A DNA stretch of 64,000 nucleotides. Origin: Neocallimastix lanati (nom. inval.). Lineage: Eukaryota > Neocallimastigomycota > Neocallimastigomycetes > Neocallimastigales > Neocallimastigaceae. Position numbers and translations under genes: made by a program. Below are positions 47,301-62,500 of this stretch, piece by piece. Position 1 is the stretch's first letter. Each line of letters opens with the position of its first letter. The notes beneath the pieces were generated by a model. The model had not been told where the DNA came from. It did not search any database and saw nothing but the letters and a program-made list of their open reading frames with translations. Where the stretch lies: positions 373,501 to 437,500 of the forward strand of contig JACVTC010000077.1 of NCBI GenBank assembly GCA_016946835.1, in the 5' to 3' direction.

Positions 47301-47697
47301 TTTATGATATGCGGGACTTTTATGTGCAATAATTTATAAGCAGTGGGTTTTAAATAATTGTGGTAGTTTAGTAAATTTTATTAATAAAATTATAATATTC
47401 GCACAATTAAAATAATAATTCTAATTCCTAAAAATTTACAAGAGAGTTCCCTATTTCAAATATAAATAATTTAATTTATTTATAAGAAATAGGTAATATA
47501 TTAATTATATATTCTAATATATAGAAATATATAAATTTTATATAAAATAAAGTATTATAATTATTATAATTATAATAATACATATTGAAATAAAATAAAA
47601 TAAAATAATTATTATCAAAAAGATATAAATTTAATATTTAATAATTATTATTAAATATACAAATATGTTACTACACATATTTGTTTTATATCATTTA
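47301..47697 (+). mobile_element. Element C, intact copy inserted in the copia-2 3' LTR
   Basis: The 389-bp insert (47305–47693) begins TGATATGCGGG and ends TTTTATATCA. It is flanked by TTTA on both sides (47301–47304, 47694–47697). The 5' LTR of copia-2 has a single TTTA there. It is the reference for reading the split copy at 21–26 kb. No coding capacity. Confidence 0.88.
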
Positions 47698-47795
47698 GTA
47701 TATATATTTCACCTGATTATTTTTATTTTAATCTCAGACTTGTTTATATTAAATATATTAATAAATAAATAAAATTAAATATATACATAACAATA

Positions 47796-50306
<2,511 letters not shown>

Positions 50307-52219
50307 TTATAATTATTAATATTATTATAAGTATTATAATTATCAAAATATTAATATATAATATAAAAATATAAATCATTAAAAAAATGGTTTTAATTTT
50401 ATTACTCAATCTAAGTTTATAAAAAAAATAATTAAATCATAAATAGACTTAATATTGTTGTAAGTATTATAATTATGTATCATTTTTAAAATCAACATGA
50501 CTTTGCGTGGCACTGGTACAATAGTGGTAAACTTCACTAAAATTTTATGTATATCGAATAGTATTATAGTTTAAAAAATTATGAAATTTTTAATATAGTC
50601 GTTTAAATTAATACATATATTATATTTCCTCTATTATATTTTCTTTTCTCTCTTTTTTAATAACAAAATATGTATATATTACTATTATTTATAAGCATAA
50701 ATATAAATATATTTTTATTTATAACGTTTGATTAAATTACACTCATAAATTGTAAAATAAACTTAAATTTAAATACATACGTGTATAATTTAATTATCGT
50801 GAATACATGAAATTATACACGTAATTAATACCCTTACTCACATTAATCATAAAATTTTCAATTTGATTTTTTATATTATTCAATTCAGGATTTTCCATCT
50901 TTATTATTTTACTTTCTCTTATTATTTTAATTTAATAAATTTACTTAGTATTACTGTTTATATACTTTATAATTAGGTACGTTTCAAAATATAAAATAAA
51001 ATATATATATATATATATTTAAAAATATTTAAAAATGTATTATTTATTTTCCTTTTGAGTTAATTATTTTATTTATAAACATATTTAAACAATTAATAAA
51101 TAAGTATAGTTTTTTACTAATAATATAATTTTTTATTTATTTAAAAAAAAAAAAAAAAAAAAAAGGAAAAATATATTTATTTTTTATTATTATAAATTTT
51201 AATAGAACTATCTTATACATTATTCCTTTTTTTTTTTTTTTTTTTTTTGGAAATAAATTAAATAAAATTTATTAAAGAATAAGAAAAAAAAAATAAATAA
51301 ATTAACTTATTAATAAATTATATTAATAATATAATCTTATATATTATAATAAATTGGACTTAATCTATTTTTATAATCTTTGAATTATTCTTTTCATTAT
51401 AGTAATTATAATAAGACAATAAAACAATAAAAACAAATATATATAAATTATAATTTACAAACTTATTTATACATAGTTTATACATAGGCACACACATTAT
51501 GTCACGTCACGTTATGAATTTTAACCTGGACCAACAATTATAAATTTTATTAGAACTAATGTTATTTTTATTTAATTATAAATAATAAATAATATATTTT
51601 GACACTTTTTATAATAATATAATAAATTTATATTACAGACTTAGTTTTATGAAAAATGGACATTACCTTATTAAACAAATAAATTTTTAAAATGGACATA
51701 ACCTTATAATTAAATTTTTTTTATTTTTAATATTAATTATTTACTTTTTAAAAATATATATTTGTACGATACTATTATTGATTGCAATTCATAATATATT
51801 TATAAATATTAAATAGAAATTTTTCATGTTTTTTTTTTTTTTTTTTTTACATATTACTGATTATATTAAAGTTTAGTTATATATTTAATGATACTAACTA
51901 AATTAGAAATTCAATTGATTAAAATAAAATACTACACCAATTTAAAAATACCAAACTATTAATAATTTAAATAAATTTTTACTTTACATTTATAATATAT
52001 ATATAATATATATAATATAAAAATATTTTAATATACGGAAGTAATTCATTTTAATATATATTGAAAATAACCAATTATATGATAAAACATGATCTAAATA
52101 TATAAATTTAATTATTTTACATATTATATAATTAAACCAAATATATGATAAAACATAATCTAAATAAATAAATTTAATTATTTTACATATTATATAATTT
52201 AACCAAATATATGATAAAA
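50307..52219. other. AT-rich intergenic DNA with one possible first exon
   Basis: Homopolymers and AT runs. On the minus strand 50898–50842 reads MENPELNNIKNQIENFMIN and is followed by a consensus donor GTGAGTAAG. That could be the first exon of a gene, but joining it to the only GC-elevated segment downstream (50500–50560) gives an immediate stop, so no gene is claimed. A small GC-elevated patch at 51485–51530 is also unexplained. Confidence 0.35.
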
Positions 52220-52292
52220 CTTAATCTAAATATATAAATTTAATTATTTTAAATGATATTTAAAATAATTAAATTTATATATTTAGATTAAG
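52068..52292. repeat. 66-bp tandem repeats ending in a perfect 35-bp palindrome
   Basis: Three copies of a ~66-bp unit (ATATGATAAAACATAATCTA with TTTAATTATTTTA) run from 52068 to 52254. The last unit is followed by its exact reverse complement: arms 52220–52254 and 52258–52292, 35 of 35 bases paired, 3-nt spacer GAT. Confidence 0.9.
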
Positions 52293-52396
52293 TTACTGAT
52301 TAAATAAAGATATGGTACATTTGGAAATAAAAACTTTAATAATTAAAAAAAAATTTATTAGTCAAATTGATCAGGACTTAAATACCTAACAACTAA

Positions 52397-53300
52397 TTAA
52401 GGCTGAGCACTGAGCATCTCTTTTGTGATCTCTTGAACTATCTTCTTTGTAATGGGACCAACCTTAAAATTCAGCAAGATCAACTTTATACCTTTTTCTA
52501 ACCTTTGTCCGGCTATAAATATGCTCATCTAAAACCAACTAAACTGTTATTAAAGGTCACAGTCTTAAATCCTATTCAAAAATAAGAAAAAGAAAAACTT
52601 AGGACTGAGGTCTAGAAAATGATGAATGGTATGGTATTGCTAGTGTTGTTTCCAAAAAGAAGAAACCAATTCATGACTATTCATGATTTGTTGTTGCACG
52701 AGGATACCCATGATGTAAATCATGTGAAGTAGTATTCAAAGATGAATTTGGTTCATGGGTGAAGAAGATAACAAATAGTGTGGTATAAAGGTTAGTTGTA
52801 TTATAGGTAATGATTTTTATTTTTCATTCTTAAAAATGGAAATCTATATGGAAAATATGCTCTATTGTCCTCTATAGTCTATTATCTATAAAATATGCCT
52901 TAAAAATGTTACAAGAAGAAGCTGTAATAATACTTTAGATGAAATAAATGAAGTAGTAAGAAATTTAAATTTTCCTTTGATAAAAATTTATCACTAGCTA
53001 ATATTATTTGTACGAAACAGCTATTATAAATGTATAAAAATTGGAATAAATAATTACCTTAAAAGAAGACTATATCTCCTTTACAACATGGAAATCTAAG
53101 GACGACAAAAAAACAGGAATCATCAGACTCATTCCTAATACCATACCAATCATTATTTTCAATACCTCAATCCCCATATCCATCTATATATATGACTTCA
53201 TCTTCTGAACAGCATGAATAAGATGGTTCTAATGTTTGGAAGAAAGAATGTTTATATACATATAATTATTATTCGTACTTTGATAAGGTTTGCCAATTAA
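52397..53300. pseudogene. Degraded coding-like DNA of unknown origin
   Basis: GC is higher than in the flanks. On the minus strand a 43-codon frame (52528–52397) begins MSIFIAGQRLEKGIKL. On the plus strand, 52620–52800 reads EWYGIASVVSKKKKPIHDYS then FVVARGYP and CKSCEVVFKDEFGSWVKKI between stops. 53070–53290 is also readable with one stop. The fragments do not join into a product I recognise. A worn transposon or gene relic is likely. Confidence 0.4.
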
Positions 53301-53613
53301 CGTCATTCTAAATGAAATTTTCATATATATATATTATTTTCTTTTCTTTTTTTTTTGAATGTTTTGATTGTAATATTTCAAAGTATTTCCCAATAAATAC
53401 TATGGTAATTATAACTTAATTTCTAAAATTGTACTTTTCTTTTTTATATTAATATGACTCCAAATTTAAATCAATAAGGTACTGGTTAAAATATTTATTC
53501 AATTAAAGAAAAAAATTTTTGACACTCACATATATATATAATATATATACATTTTTTATTTAATGAATGGGCAATTTTATTTTATTATATCTTATTTGAT
53601 TTAATCTGTACTT

Positions 53614-53740
53614 TATATTTACATTTCTACTATTTATTTTATTTTATGTTATTGAACTATTAAATAATAATATAGATTTTACATTTCTACTATTTATTTT
53701 ATTTTATGTTATTGAACTATTAAATAATAATATAAATTTT
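53614..53740. repeat. Two tandem copies of a ~62-bp unit
   Basis: ACATTTCTACTATTTATTTT and ATTGAACTATTAAATAATAA occur twice in direct succession with one base difference. A related string occurs in the first 100 bases of the window. Confidence 0.85.
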
Positions 53741-53847
53741 GTTAATTTTTTTTAATCTTAAAAAAAAATATATATATATATATTAGAGATTATAATTTTA
53801 AATGTATTATTATTTCTTGCTAATTTTTTTTATATCTTTATTTTTTT

Positions 53848-53849
53848 TT

Positions 53850-53886
<37 letters not shown>

Positions 53887-54246
53887 CAGGGAAGAGAATA
53901 CACTTCCATAACTTTATTAATTTTATTTTAAAAAATACATGTAGGTGAAAAGTACATTTGAAATTAAAAATAAAAAATTTAAAAAATAAAAAAATAAAAA
54001 AGCTCAAAAATACTATTTATTTCGGCAACTTGTACTATGCGGGAATTTTTCCCTTTCTAACAAATAAAAAAGAAATAAAACCTAGAAGTAACATCTTTAA
54101 AATAGATAGTGTGGTGTCCACTAAACTCTCCCCGGATTCATCATTTATTGAACTACTAGGGCGAGATTCACCCTTCGTAGAAATAGATAATAATCCTGTA
54201 TTATCATTATCAGTACGACGTCGACGCTCTTGGTTAAGTTTGGTAT
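53848..54246 (-). mobile_element. 5'-truncated non-LTR retrotransposon 3' end with ORF C-terminus
   Basis: The left end is a ~36-bp T run (poly(A) tail of a minus-strand copy). On the minus strand an open frame runs ~67 codons to a TAG at 54037–54035: NQERRRRTDNDNTG, then GESLVDTTLS and a hydrophobic ILKMLLLGFISFLFV just before the stop. The 3' UTR ends TGTATTCTCTTCCCTGTCT before poly(A), like the plus-strand copy at 32 kb. The frame is clean, so this copy is younger than the other. Target duplication is hidden by homopolymers. Confidence 0.75.
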
Positions 54247-54539
54247 TTTTTTTTTAAAAAAAAAAAAAAATTGTTTTTGTTGTAATAACGCAATTAATAA
54301 ATCTGTTTTTAAAGGGAAAAATATTTATATAAAACGACAACTACAATAGTACATTCAATAAATTAAAAAATAATAAGCATTTCATTAAATAGATTAAAAA
54401 AAATAAAAATAAAAAAATACAATAACCATATGTCAAAAAAAAAAAAATAAAAATAAAAACGGAAAAGTAAAAATAGATTAATAATATTCAATATATTTTA
54501 AATTTTTTTTATTAATTAATATTCAATATATTTTAAATT
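54246..54539. other. AT-rich DNA, no gene seen
   Basis: Poly-A stretches and AAATAAAAAT-type sequence. TTAATATTCAATATATTTTA occurs twice (about 54478 and 54517), the start of the duplicated region. Confidence 0.5.
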
Positions 54540-54998
54540 TTTTTATATAATTGAAAAATATATATATACATTATATAGATATTTAATTTATATATATATA
54601 TATATATTTTATATATATATTATAAAAATAATAAATTTAAATAAAAAAAATATATCACATATAGATATAGATATTTAATTTAAATAATTAAGTTTGATAG
54701 ATAAATAAAATATATTAATTTTTGTTTGATATATTAATTTTTGTTTGTTCAATGTATTATGTTTTTTTTTTTTAAATTTTTTTATATAATTGAAAAATAT
54801 ATATAAACATTATATAGATATTTAATTTATATATATATATATATTTTATATATATATATTATAAAAATAATAAATTTAAATAAAAAAAATATATCACATA
54901 TAGATATAGATATTTAATTTAAATAATTAAGTTTGATAGATAAATAAAATATATTAATTTTTGTTTGTTCAATGTATTATGTTTTTTTTTTTTTAAAT
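54540..54998. repeat. ~240-bp tandem duplication
   Basis: The block from ATATAATTGAAAAATATATA through AATTTTTGTTTGTTCAATGT and a T-run is repeated directly (first copy ~54543–54776, second ~54782–54993), with small differences in (TA)n length. The first copy has an extra duplicated ATATTAATTTTTGTTTG. Confidence 0.9.
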
Positions 54999-56055
54999 GT
55001 TTTTTTTTTTTTTTTTTTGAATGTTTTTTTAATTTTTTTTTTTTTTTAATGGGTTTTTCTTTTAAAATATTGATTTTTTTTTCTTTTTGTTTGTTTTATG
55101 TTTTATTATTTTTATGTTTTACGATTTTTTGGTTTTATTTTGTTTTTTGGTTTTATGTTTTATTATTTTTATGTTTTATTATTTTGTATTATTAAAAATT
55201 AGTAAACAATAATTAAAATATAACTAACAATATTTTTTGTTTCTGTTAATGAATCTATTTTTGAAGGAAAAAATATATAAATAAGTTTGAAAATTTCTAA
55301 AGTTTTAATATTATATATTATTTTTAAAAATTTTTTTTATTATTATTTTTTTTATTATTATTATTTTTTTTTTATTATTATTTTTTTTTTATTATTTTTT
55401 TTTTTTTTTATTTTTTTTTTATTATTATTTTTTTTTTTTAAAAAATTTTTTTTATTATTATTTTTTTTATTATTATTATTTTTTTATTATTATTATTTTT
55501 TTTTATTATTTTTTTTTTTTTTTATTTTTTTTTTTTATTATTATTTTTTTTTTTTTATAATTTTTTTTTTAATTATTTAAATTTATTTTATTTAAATAAT
55601 TAAATTATTAATACTTATTGTATTATATAATTAATTTTTATATATTTCAATATATTGATTTTATATATAATTTTATATATATAATAAAATAAATATATAT
55701 TGTAATTATTTTTTTGTATATTTCAAAAATATTGATTTTATATATATATAATAAAATAAATATATTTTGTTTTATAATTTATTTTTTTTTATATTAAAGT
55801 TTTTTTTATTTTTATTTATTTACTTATTTGAAATTATATATTTATTATAATATAGAATTAATAATTTTATTTCGGGTTTTAAAGTATAAATATATTTAAA
55901 TTTTTTAATTATATTATTTTTTTTACTATGAAACTTAATAATTTATTTTTACTATATATATGTTAATTTATTTTTACTATATATATGTTTTTTTTTTTTT
56001 TTATTATATTATTTTTTTTACTATGAAACTAAATAATTTATTTTTACTATATATG

Positions 56056-56086
<31 letters not shown>

Positions 56087-56300
56087 ATTTTTATAATATA
56101 TATATTTTTTTTTATTATTTTTTTTTTTTATTAATATTCTTTTTATATCATTTTAATTTTTTTTTCTTTTTTTTTTTTCTTTTTTATTATATTACTATTA
56201 TTAATTATATTTAATTATTGTTTACTCTTTTTATTTAAAGGAATTATAAATTTATTTTATGCTTATAATCAATTATTTTTATTATTTACCATTATGTTGA
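54980..56300. other. Strongly T-biased, almost C-free stretch
   Basis: For more than 1 kb the plus strand is T-rich with A, with almost no C and few G. Blocks such as TTTTTTTATTATTATT recur. The apparent reading frames here are all Phe/Tyr/Ile/Leu and have no support as genes. It lies downstream of the giant repeat gene's 3' end. Confidence 0.7.
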
Positions 56301-56428
56301 ATAATAATAAAAATATTAATATACTTTAATAGCGATGGTTTTTGTTTTGAATTATTCTAATATAAATATCATCAATTATGTTCAAAAAAGTTATCTTTTT
56401 TTTTATTGCATCTTTTTTTTTTTATTGC

Positions 56429-56460
<32 letters not shown>

Positions 56461-56579
56461 GTTATATATTCTTTTAATTTTTTTTATATATATATAAAAA
56501 AAAAGTAACCTTTTTATTGAACTCAAAAAAGATTTTTTATATCAAAATAATTATATTTTAAATATGTTTTTAAATAAAC
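56301..56579. other. 3' flank of the giant repeat gene
   Basis: Includes (ATT)n at 56437–56460 and T-runs. Probably 3' untranslated region and terminator DNA of the minus-strand gene. No consensus site stands out. Confidence 0.4.
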
Positions 56580-59500
56580 CTACATGATTATGCATTCACC
56601 ATTTTCTGCTACAGTATTTTCTCCCTTTTTAGAAACTTTCTTTACGTTTTTCTTTGAACTTTTCTTATGTTCTATTTGTTTTTTAGAAGATTCATCAGCT
56701 ACATTTGTTTTTTCAGTTTCTTCACTAACAGAAGCAAGATTTTTCTTTAAATCATGCTTTTCACTAGAAGTGCTTAAATCCTGTGGATGAACATCTTGTT
56801 CAACAACATGATTTTCTACTTCTATACATTCATCATCATTTTCATCAATAGATTTTTGGTCAGTTAAATGGTTATAAGAGGAATCATTTTGATTCTTAAA
56901 AGTTACTGATTCATCTACTACTCTTTTATTGTTATCAATATAATCTTCATATTCTCTATAACTACTTTGTTTTATATCTTCCCTATTTTCAATAGAATTT
57001 CCTTCTGTAAATACTTCCACATTATGTGAATTTATTTCATTTAAACTACGATATTTAAAACCTTCAATTGTTTCTTCAACATTTTGTTCATCAATAACTT
57101 TCTTTTCTCCAGTAATTGGATCTACTTTAACATTGTAATTTTTAATCTTCTTTACAAATTTTCTTTGACCGGGAATTTCTGATTGTACTTCAACAATTTC
57201 TTCTTTAACAAGACTTACTGGTTCTTCTAAATCTTGGATTGGCTTATCCATTTGTTGTTTTCCAACAACATCTCTATCTCCAGTAATTGGATGAACGTTA
57301 ACTGTATATTTAATAGTTCTTTTTTGGAATTTTCTTTTACTTGGTTCAGAATATGGAGCTTCAATAATATCTTCATTTAAAATTTCAAATTCTTCTGATA
57401 TATCTTCAAATGGTTCTTCAAAAGTTTGTTCTCCAGCTACTTCCTTTTCTCCGGTATATGGATTAACCCTATAAATATACTTAATCGTTCTTTTAACTAA
57501 TACACTTTTACCTTTAACATCAGAAGGAACTTCGACAACTTCTTCCTTTATAGAAGTTTCTGGTTCTTCAGATTGATCAATTGACTCTTCTATTGGATCT
57601 TCTTCAATAACTTCCTTTTTACCAGTAACTGGATCAATTCTAGTCACATATTTAATAATTCTCTTGACAAATTTACTTTTTCCCATTTCATCAGAAGGAA
57701 TTTCAACAATTTCTTCTCTTACTCCTTCTGTATCTTTTCCTTCAAATTTATCTTCCGCTTGCTCATTACTGATCTCTTGTTCATCAATAACTTCTCTTTC
57801 ACCAGTAGCTGGATTAACTCTATATCTTGTAATTCTTTTGCTATAACTTGCTTTACTCTCTTCAGATGGAACTTCTACAATCTCTTCTTTAACATTGTAT
57901 ATTGGCTCCTCATATATTTGCTTTGCAAGAATTTCCTTTTCACCATTATCTAAATTTATCTTTATAAGATATCTTATTATCCTTTTTATAAAACTCTTTC
58001 TACTGGATCCTTCAGATGGAATTTCAACAATTTCTTCATTAATAACCACTACTGACTCTTTTTCAATTGGTTCAACAATTGGTTCTTCTTCAATAACTTC
58101 TCTTTCACCAGTTACGGTATTAATTTTTGTAACATATCTAATAATTCTTTTAGCATATCTCTTTTTACCAGATTCATTAGATGGAACTTCTATAATTTCT
58201 TCTTTTACAGTAGTAACAGATTCTTCAATGTCTTCTTCAATTAAATCATCCGATCCATTTACAATTTCCCTTTGACCAGTAATTGGATTAATTCTATACT
58301 TCACAATTCTTTGAGCATTTGATGAACCATTTTGTTCTTCAGCTGAAGTTTCTGTTAATTTTTGGATTTGATTTCCATCAATAATTTCCCTTTCCCCTGT
58401 AATTGGATTAATTTTAATATATGTTCTCATAATTTTCTTGACAAATCTCTTCTTACCTACTTCTTCAGATGGAACTTCAACAATTTCTTCTTTAACAGTG
58501 CAAATTGGTTCTTCAAATTGTTCAATTGGTTCATCAATTGAATCACCTTCAATAACTTCATTTTCACCAGTCAATGGGTTAACTCTAGTAATATATTTAA
58601 CGATTCTCTTGACAAATCTTCTTTTACCTGATTCATCTAATGGTAATTCAACGATCTCTTCTTTAGTTGCTGCCATTTCCTCAGAAACATATTCAACTGG
58701 TTCTTCAATCATTTCCTTTTCACCTGTAATAGGGTTAATCTTATATCTAATAACCCTTCTAATATATTTAGCACTACCTATTTCTTCATCATCATCATCT
58801 TCTTCTTCTTCTGGAATTTCTACTATTTCTTCTCTTGTATTAATTACAGGATTTTGAATCTGTAATCCATCAATATATTCCTTTTCACCTGTAATAGCAT
58901 TAATCCTTACATATTTTCTAATAATCTTTTTTACAAATCTCTTTTTACCTTGTTCTTCTGATGGAACTTCTACAATTTCCTCCCTTATAATACATATTGG
59001 CTGATCAAATTGTTCTATTATTTCATCAATTGGTTCTTCCTCAATTACTTCTCTTTCACCAGTACTTGGATTAATTTTTATAATACTTTTTATTATTCTC
59101 TTCACAAATCTTCTTTGTGAACTATCAGAAGGAACTTCAACAATTTCTTCCCTAACAGTATACATGTCATGAGAATCATGCTCAACAGGCTCATCAATTA
59201 CTTCCTTTTCTCCAGTAATTGGATTAATTCTGTATTTTATTATTCTTCTAATATATTTCGTTTCACCTTGTTCCTCAGCAGTCTCAACAACTTCTTCCTT
59301 CTTAATATATTTTTCAGTTTCTTCATTTTCATTTATATTACTACTAACATCCTTTAATTGCTTCTTTGATTTCTTGTTTTTCTTAAAACCAAACTTTAAT
59401 TTTCCAAACAATCTATCCTTACTCTTTTTAGATTTCTTTTTTTCTTTGACTTCATTTCCAACAATTTTTTCTTCAACAGTTTCATTTTCAAGGGTACCAT

Positions 59501-62500
59501 CTACTTGTAATCTACCGGTCTTTTCCTTTTTCTCATCCTCATCTTCACTTTCAACAAGTGCAACAAGTTCCGTTACAACTGCTTTTGTTACGTATGAAAC
59601 TTCCTCATTCTCTTCTCCAATTTTTTCATTTCCTTTACTATTAATTTTACTTTCATTATAATTTACACTTTCATTTTCACTTTCTTCATCCTCAACTGTT
59701 ATATACTCAGTAACAACTCTTTTAGTAATATGCATATCATCATTTATTTCATTCTCATTTTCACTTTCATTTTCTACAAATTCCTCTTTTTCTTTTCTAC
59801 CATTTTGTGAATTTACTTTTCTTACATATTTTACTACTCTTTTCATTAATTTCTTCTTACTTGACTCCTCTGATGGAATTTCCATTATTTCCTCATTTAC
59901 TTCACTTTCATTTTTCTTTTCATTAATATATTGTTGATTAACTATTTCATTTTCACCAGTTTTTGGATTAATTCTTTTTATATATTTAATATATCTTTTT
60001 CTATATTTCTTCTTATCTGTTTCTTCAGAAGGAACTTCTATAATTTCTTCATTTATCTCAGATATTGGTTCTTCCTTTGTATCTTCATCAAAAACAATTT
60101 CATCTTTTACGTTTACTGAAGGAATTTCTATTATCTCTTCTGTAATTTCTGAAACAGGTTTATCATTTTCCTTTTGTTCAACAACTTCCTTTTCACCAGT
60201 TATGGGGTTAATTCTTGTAATGTATTTAACAATTCTCTTTATAAATTTCTTCTTTCCTGGTTCAGAAGAAGGAACTTCAACTATTTCTTCCTTAACTTCA
60301 CTAACTGGTTCTTCAATTGGTTGTTCTTCATTTCGTTCTTCTTCAGTTGGTTTATCTTGAAGTACTACTTCTTCCTTTGGTTCAGAAGAAACTTCTTCAA
60401 CTGGAATTTCTTCAACTGGTTCTTCAATAACTTCCTTTTTACCAGTAGTTGGGTTGATTCTAGTAATGTATCTAATAATTCTCTTGATAAACTTCTTCTT
60501 ACCTGGTTCAGAAGAAGGAACTTCAACAACTTCTTCCTTAACCTCATTAACTGGTTCTTCAATTGGTTGTTCTTCAACAACTTCCTTTTCACCAGTAACT
60601 GGGTTAATTCTGGTAATGTACTTAATAATTCTCCTGATAAACTTCTTCTTACCTGGTTCTGAAGAAGGAACTTCAACTATTTCTTCCTTAACTTCACTAA
60701 CTGGTTCTTCAACTGGTTTATCTTCTAAAGTGACTGGTTGTTCTTCAATTGGTTGTTCTTCAACAACTTCTTCCTTTGGTTCAGAAGAAACTTCTTCAAC
60801 TGGCTTTTCTTCAATTGGTTTTTCTTCAATTGGTTTTTCTTCATCTTCTTCCTTTGGTTCAACTAAATCTGTAATCTTTTGAGCAAGTTTATCTAAGAAT
60901 CCTGGTTTCTTTTCACTTTCAACTGGTTTTTCTTCAGTTGGTTTTTCTTCAGCTGGTTGTTCTTCAATTACTTCTGTAACTTGTTCAACAACTGGTTTTT
61001 CTTCAATTGGTTCTTCTTTAATTGGTTTGTCTTCAAGAACAACTTCTTCCTTTGGTTCAGAAGAAACTTCTTCAACTGGAACTTCTTCAACTGGTTCCTC
61101 AACAACTTCCTTTTCACCAGTAGTTGGGTTGATTCTGGTAATGTATCTAATAATTCTCTTGATAAACTTCTTCTTACCTGGTTCAGAAGAAGGAACTTCA
61201 ACTATTTCTTCCTTAATTTCACTAACTGGTTCTTCAACTGGTTTATCTTCTAAAGTGACCGGTTGTTCTTCAATTGGTTCTTCTTCAGTTGGTTTATCTT
61301 CAAGAACTACTTCTTCCTTTGGTTCAGAAGAAACTTCTTCAACTGTAACTTCTTTAACTGGTTCCTCAACAACTTCCTTTTCACCAGTAGTTGGGTTGAT
61401 TCTGGTAATGTATTTAATAATTCTCTTGATAAACTTCTTCTTACCTGGTTCAGAAGAAGGAACTTCAACAACTTCTTCCTTAACTTCATTAACTGGTTCT
61501 TCAATTGGTTGTTCTTCAACAACTTCCTTTTCACCAGTAACTGGGTTAATTCTGGTAATGTACTTAATAATTCTCCTGATAAACTTCTTCTTACCTGGTT
61601 CTGAAGAAGGAACTTCAACTATTTCTTCCTTAACTTCACTAACTGGTTCTTCAACTGGTTTATCTTCTAAAGTGACTGGTTGTTCTTCAATTGGTTGTTC
61701 TTCAACAACTTCTTCCTTTGGTTCAGAAGAAACTTCTTCAACTGGAACCTCTTCAACTGGTTCCTCAATTGGTTGTTCTTCAATTGGTTTTTCTTCATCT
61801 TCTTCCTTTGGTTCAACTAAATCTGTAATCTTTTGAGCAAGTTTATCTAAGAATCCTGGTTTCTTTTCACTTTCAACTGGTTTTTCTTCAGTTGGTTTTT
61901 CTTCAGCTGGTTGTTCTTCAACTACTTCTGTAACTTGTTCAACAACTGGTTTTTCTTCAATTGGTTCTTCTTTAATTGGTTTGTCTTCAAGAACAACTTC
62001 TTCCTTTGGTTCAGAAGAAACTTCTTCAACTGGAACTTCTTCAACTGGTTCCTCAACAACTTCCTTTTCACCAGTAGTTGGGTTGATTCTGGTAATGTAT
62101 CTAATAATTCTCTTGATAAACTTCTTCTTACCTGGTTCAGAAGAAGGAACTTCAACTATTTCTTCCTTAATTTCACTAACTGGTTCTTCAACTGGTTTAT
62201 CTTCTAAAGTGACCGGTTGTTCTTCAATTGGTTCTTCTTCAGTTGGTTTATCTTCAAGAACTACTTCTTCCTTTGGTTCAGAAGAAACTTCTTCAACTGT
62301 AACTTCTTTAACTGGTTCCTCAACAACTTCCTTTTCACCAGTAGTTGGGTTGATTCTGGTAATGTATTTAATAATTCTCTTGATAAACTTCTTCTTACCT
62401 GGTTCAGAAGAAGGAACTTCAACAACTTCTTCCTTAACTTCATTAACTGGTTCTTCAATTGGTTGTTCTTCAACAACTTCCTTTTCACCAGTAACTGGGT

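Noticed and set aside
50500-50900. A small two-exon gene on the minus strand
   Set aside because: The first exon looks fair, but splicing to the only candidate second exon gives an immediate stop.
54965-56214. Phe/Tyr/Leu-rich reading frames suggesting membrane proteins
   Set aside because: They arise from T-homopolymers. There is no conservation, no plausible initiation and no codon variety.
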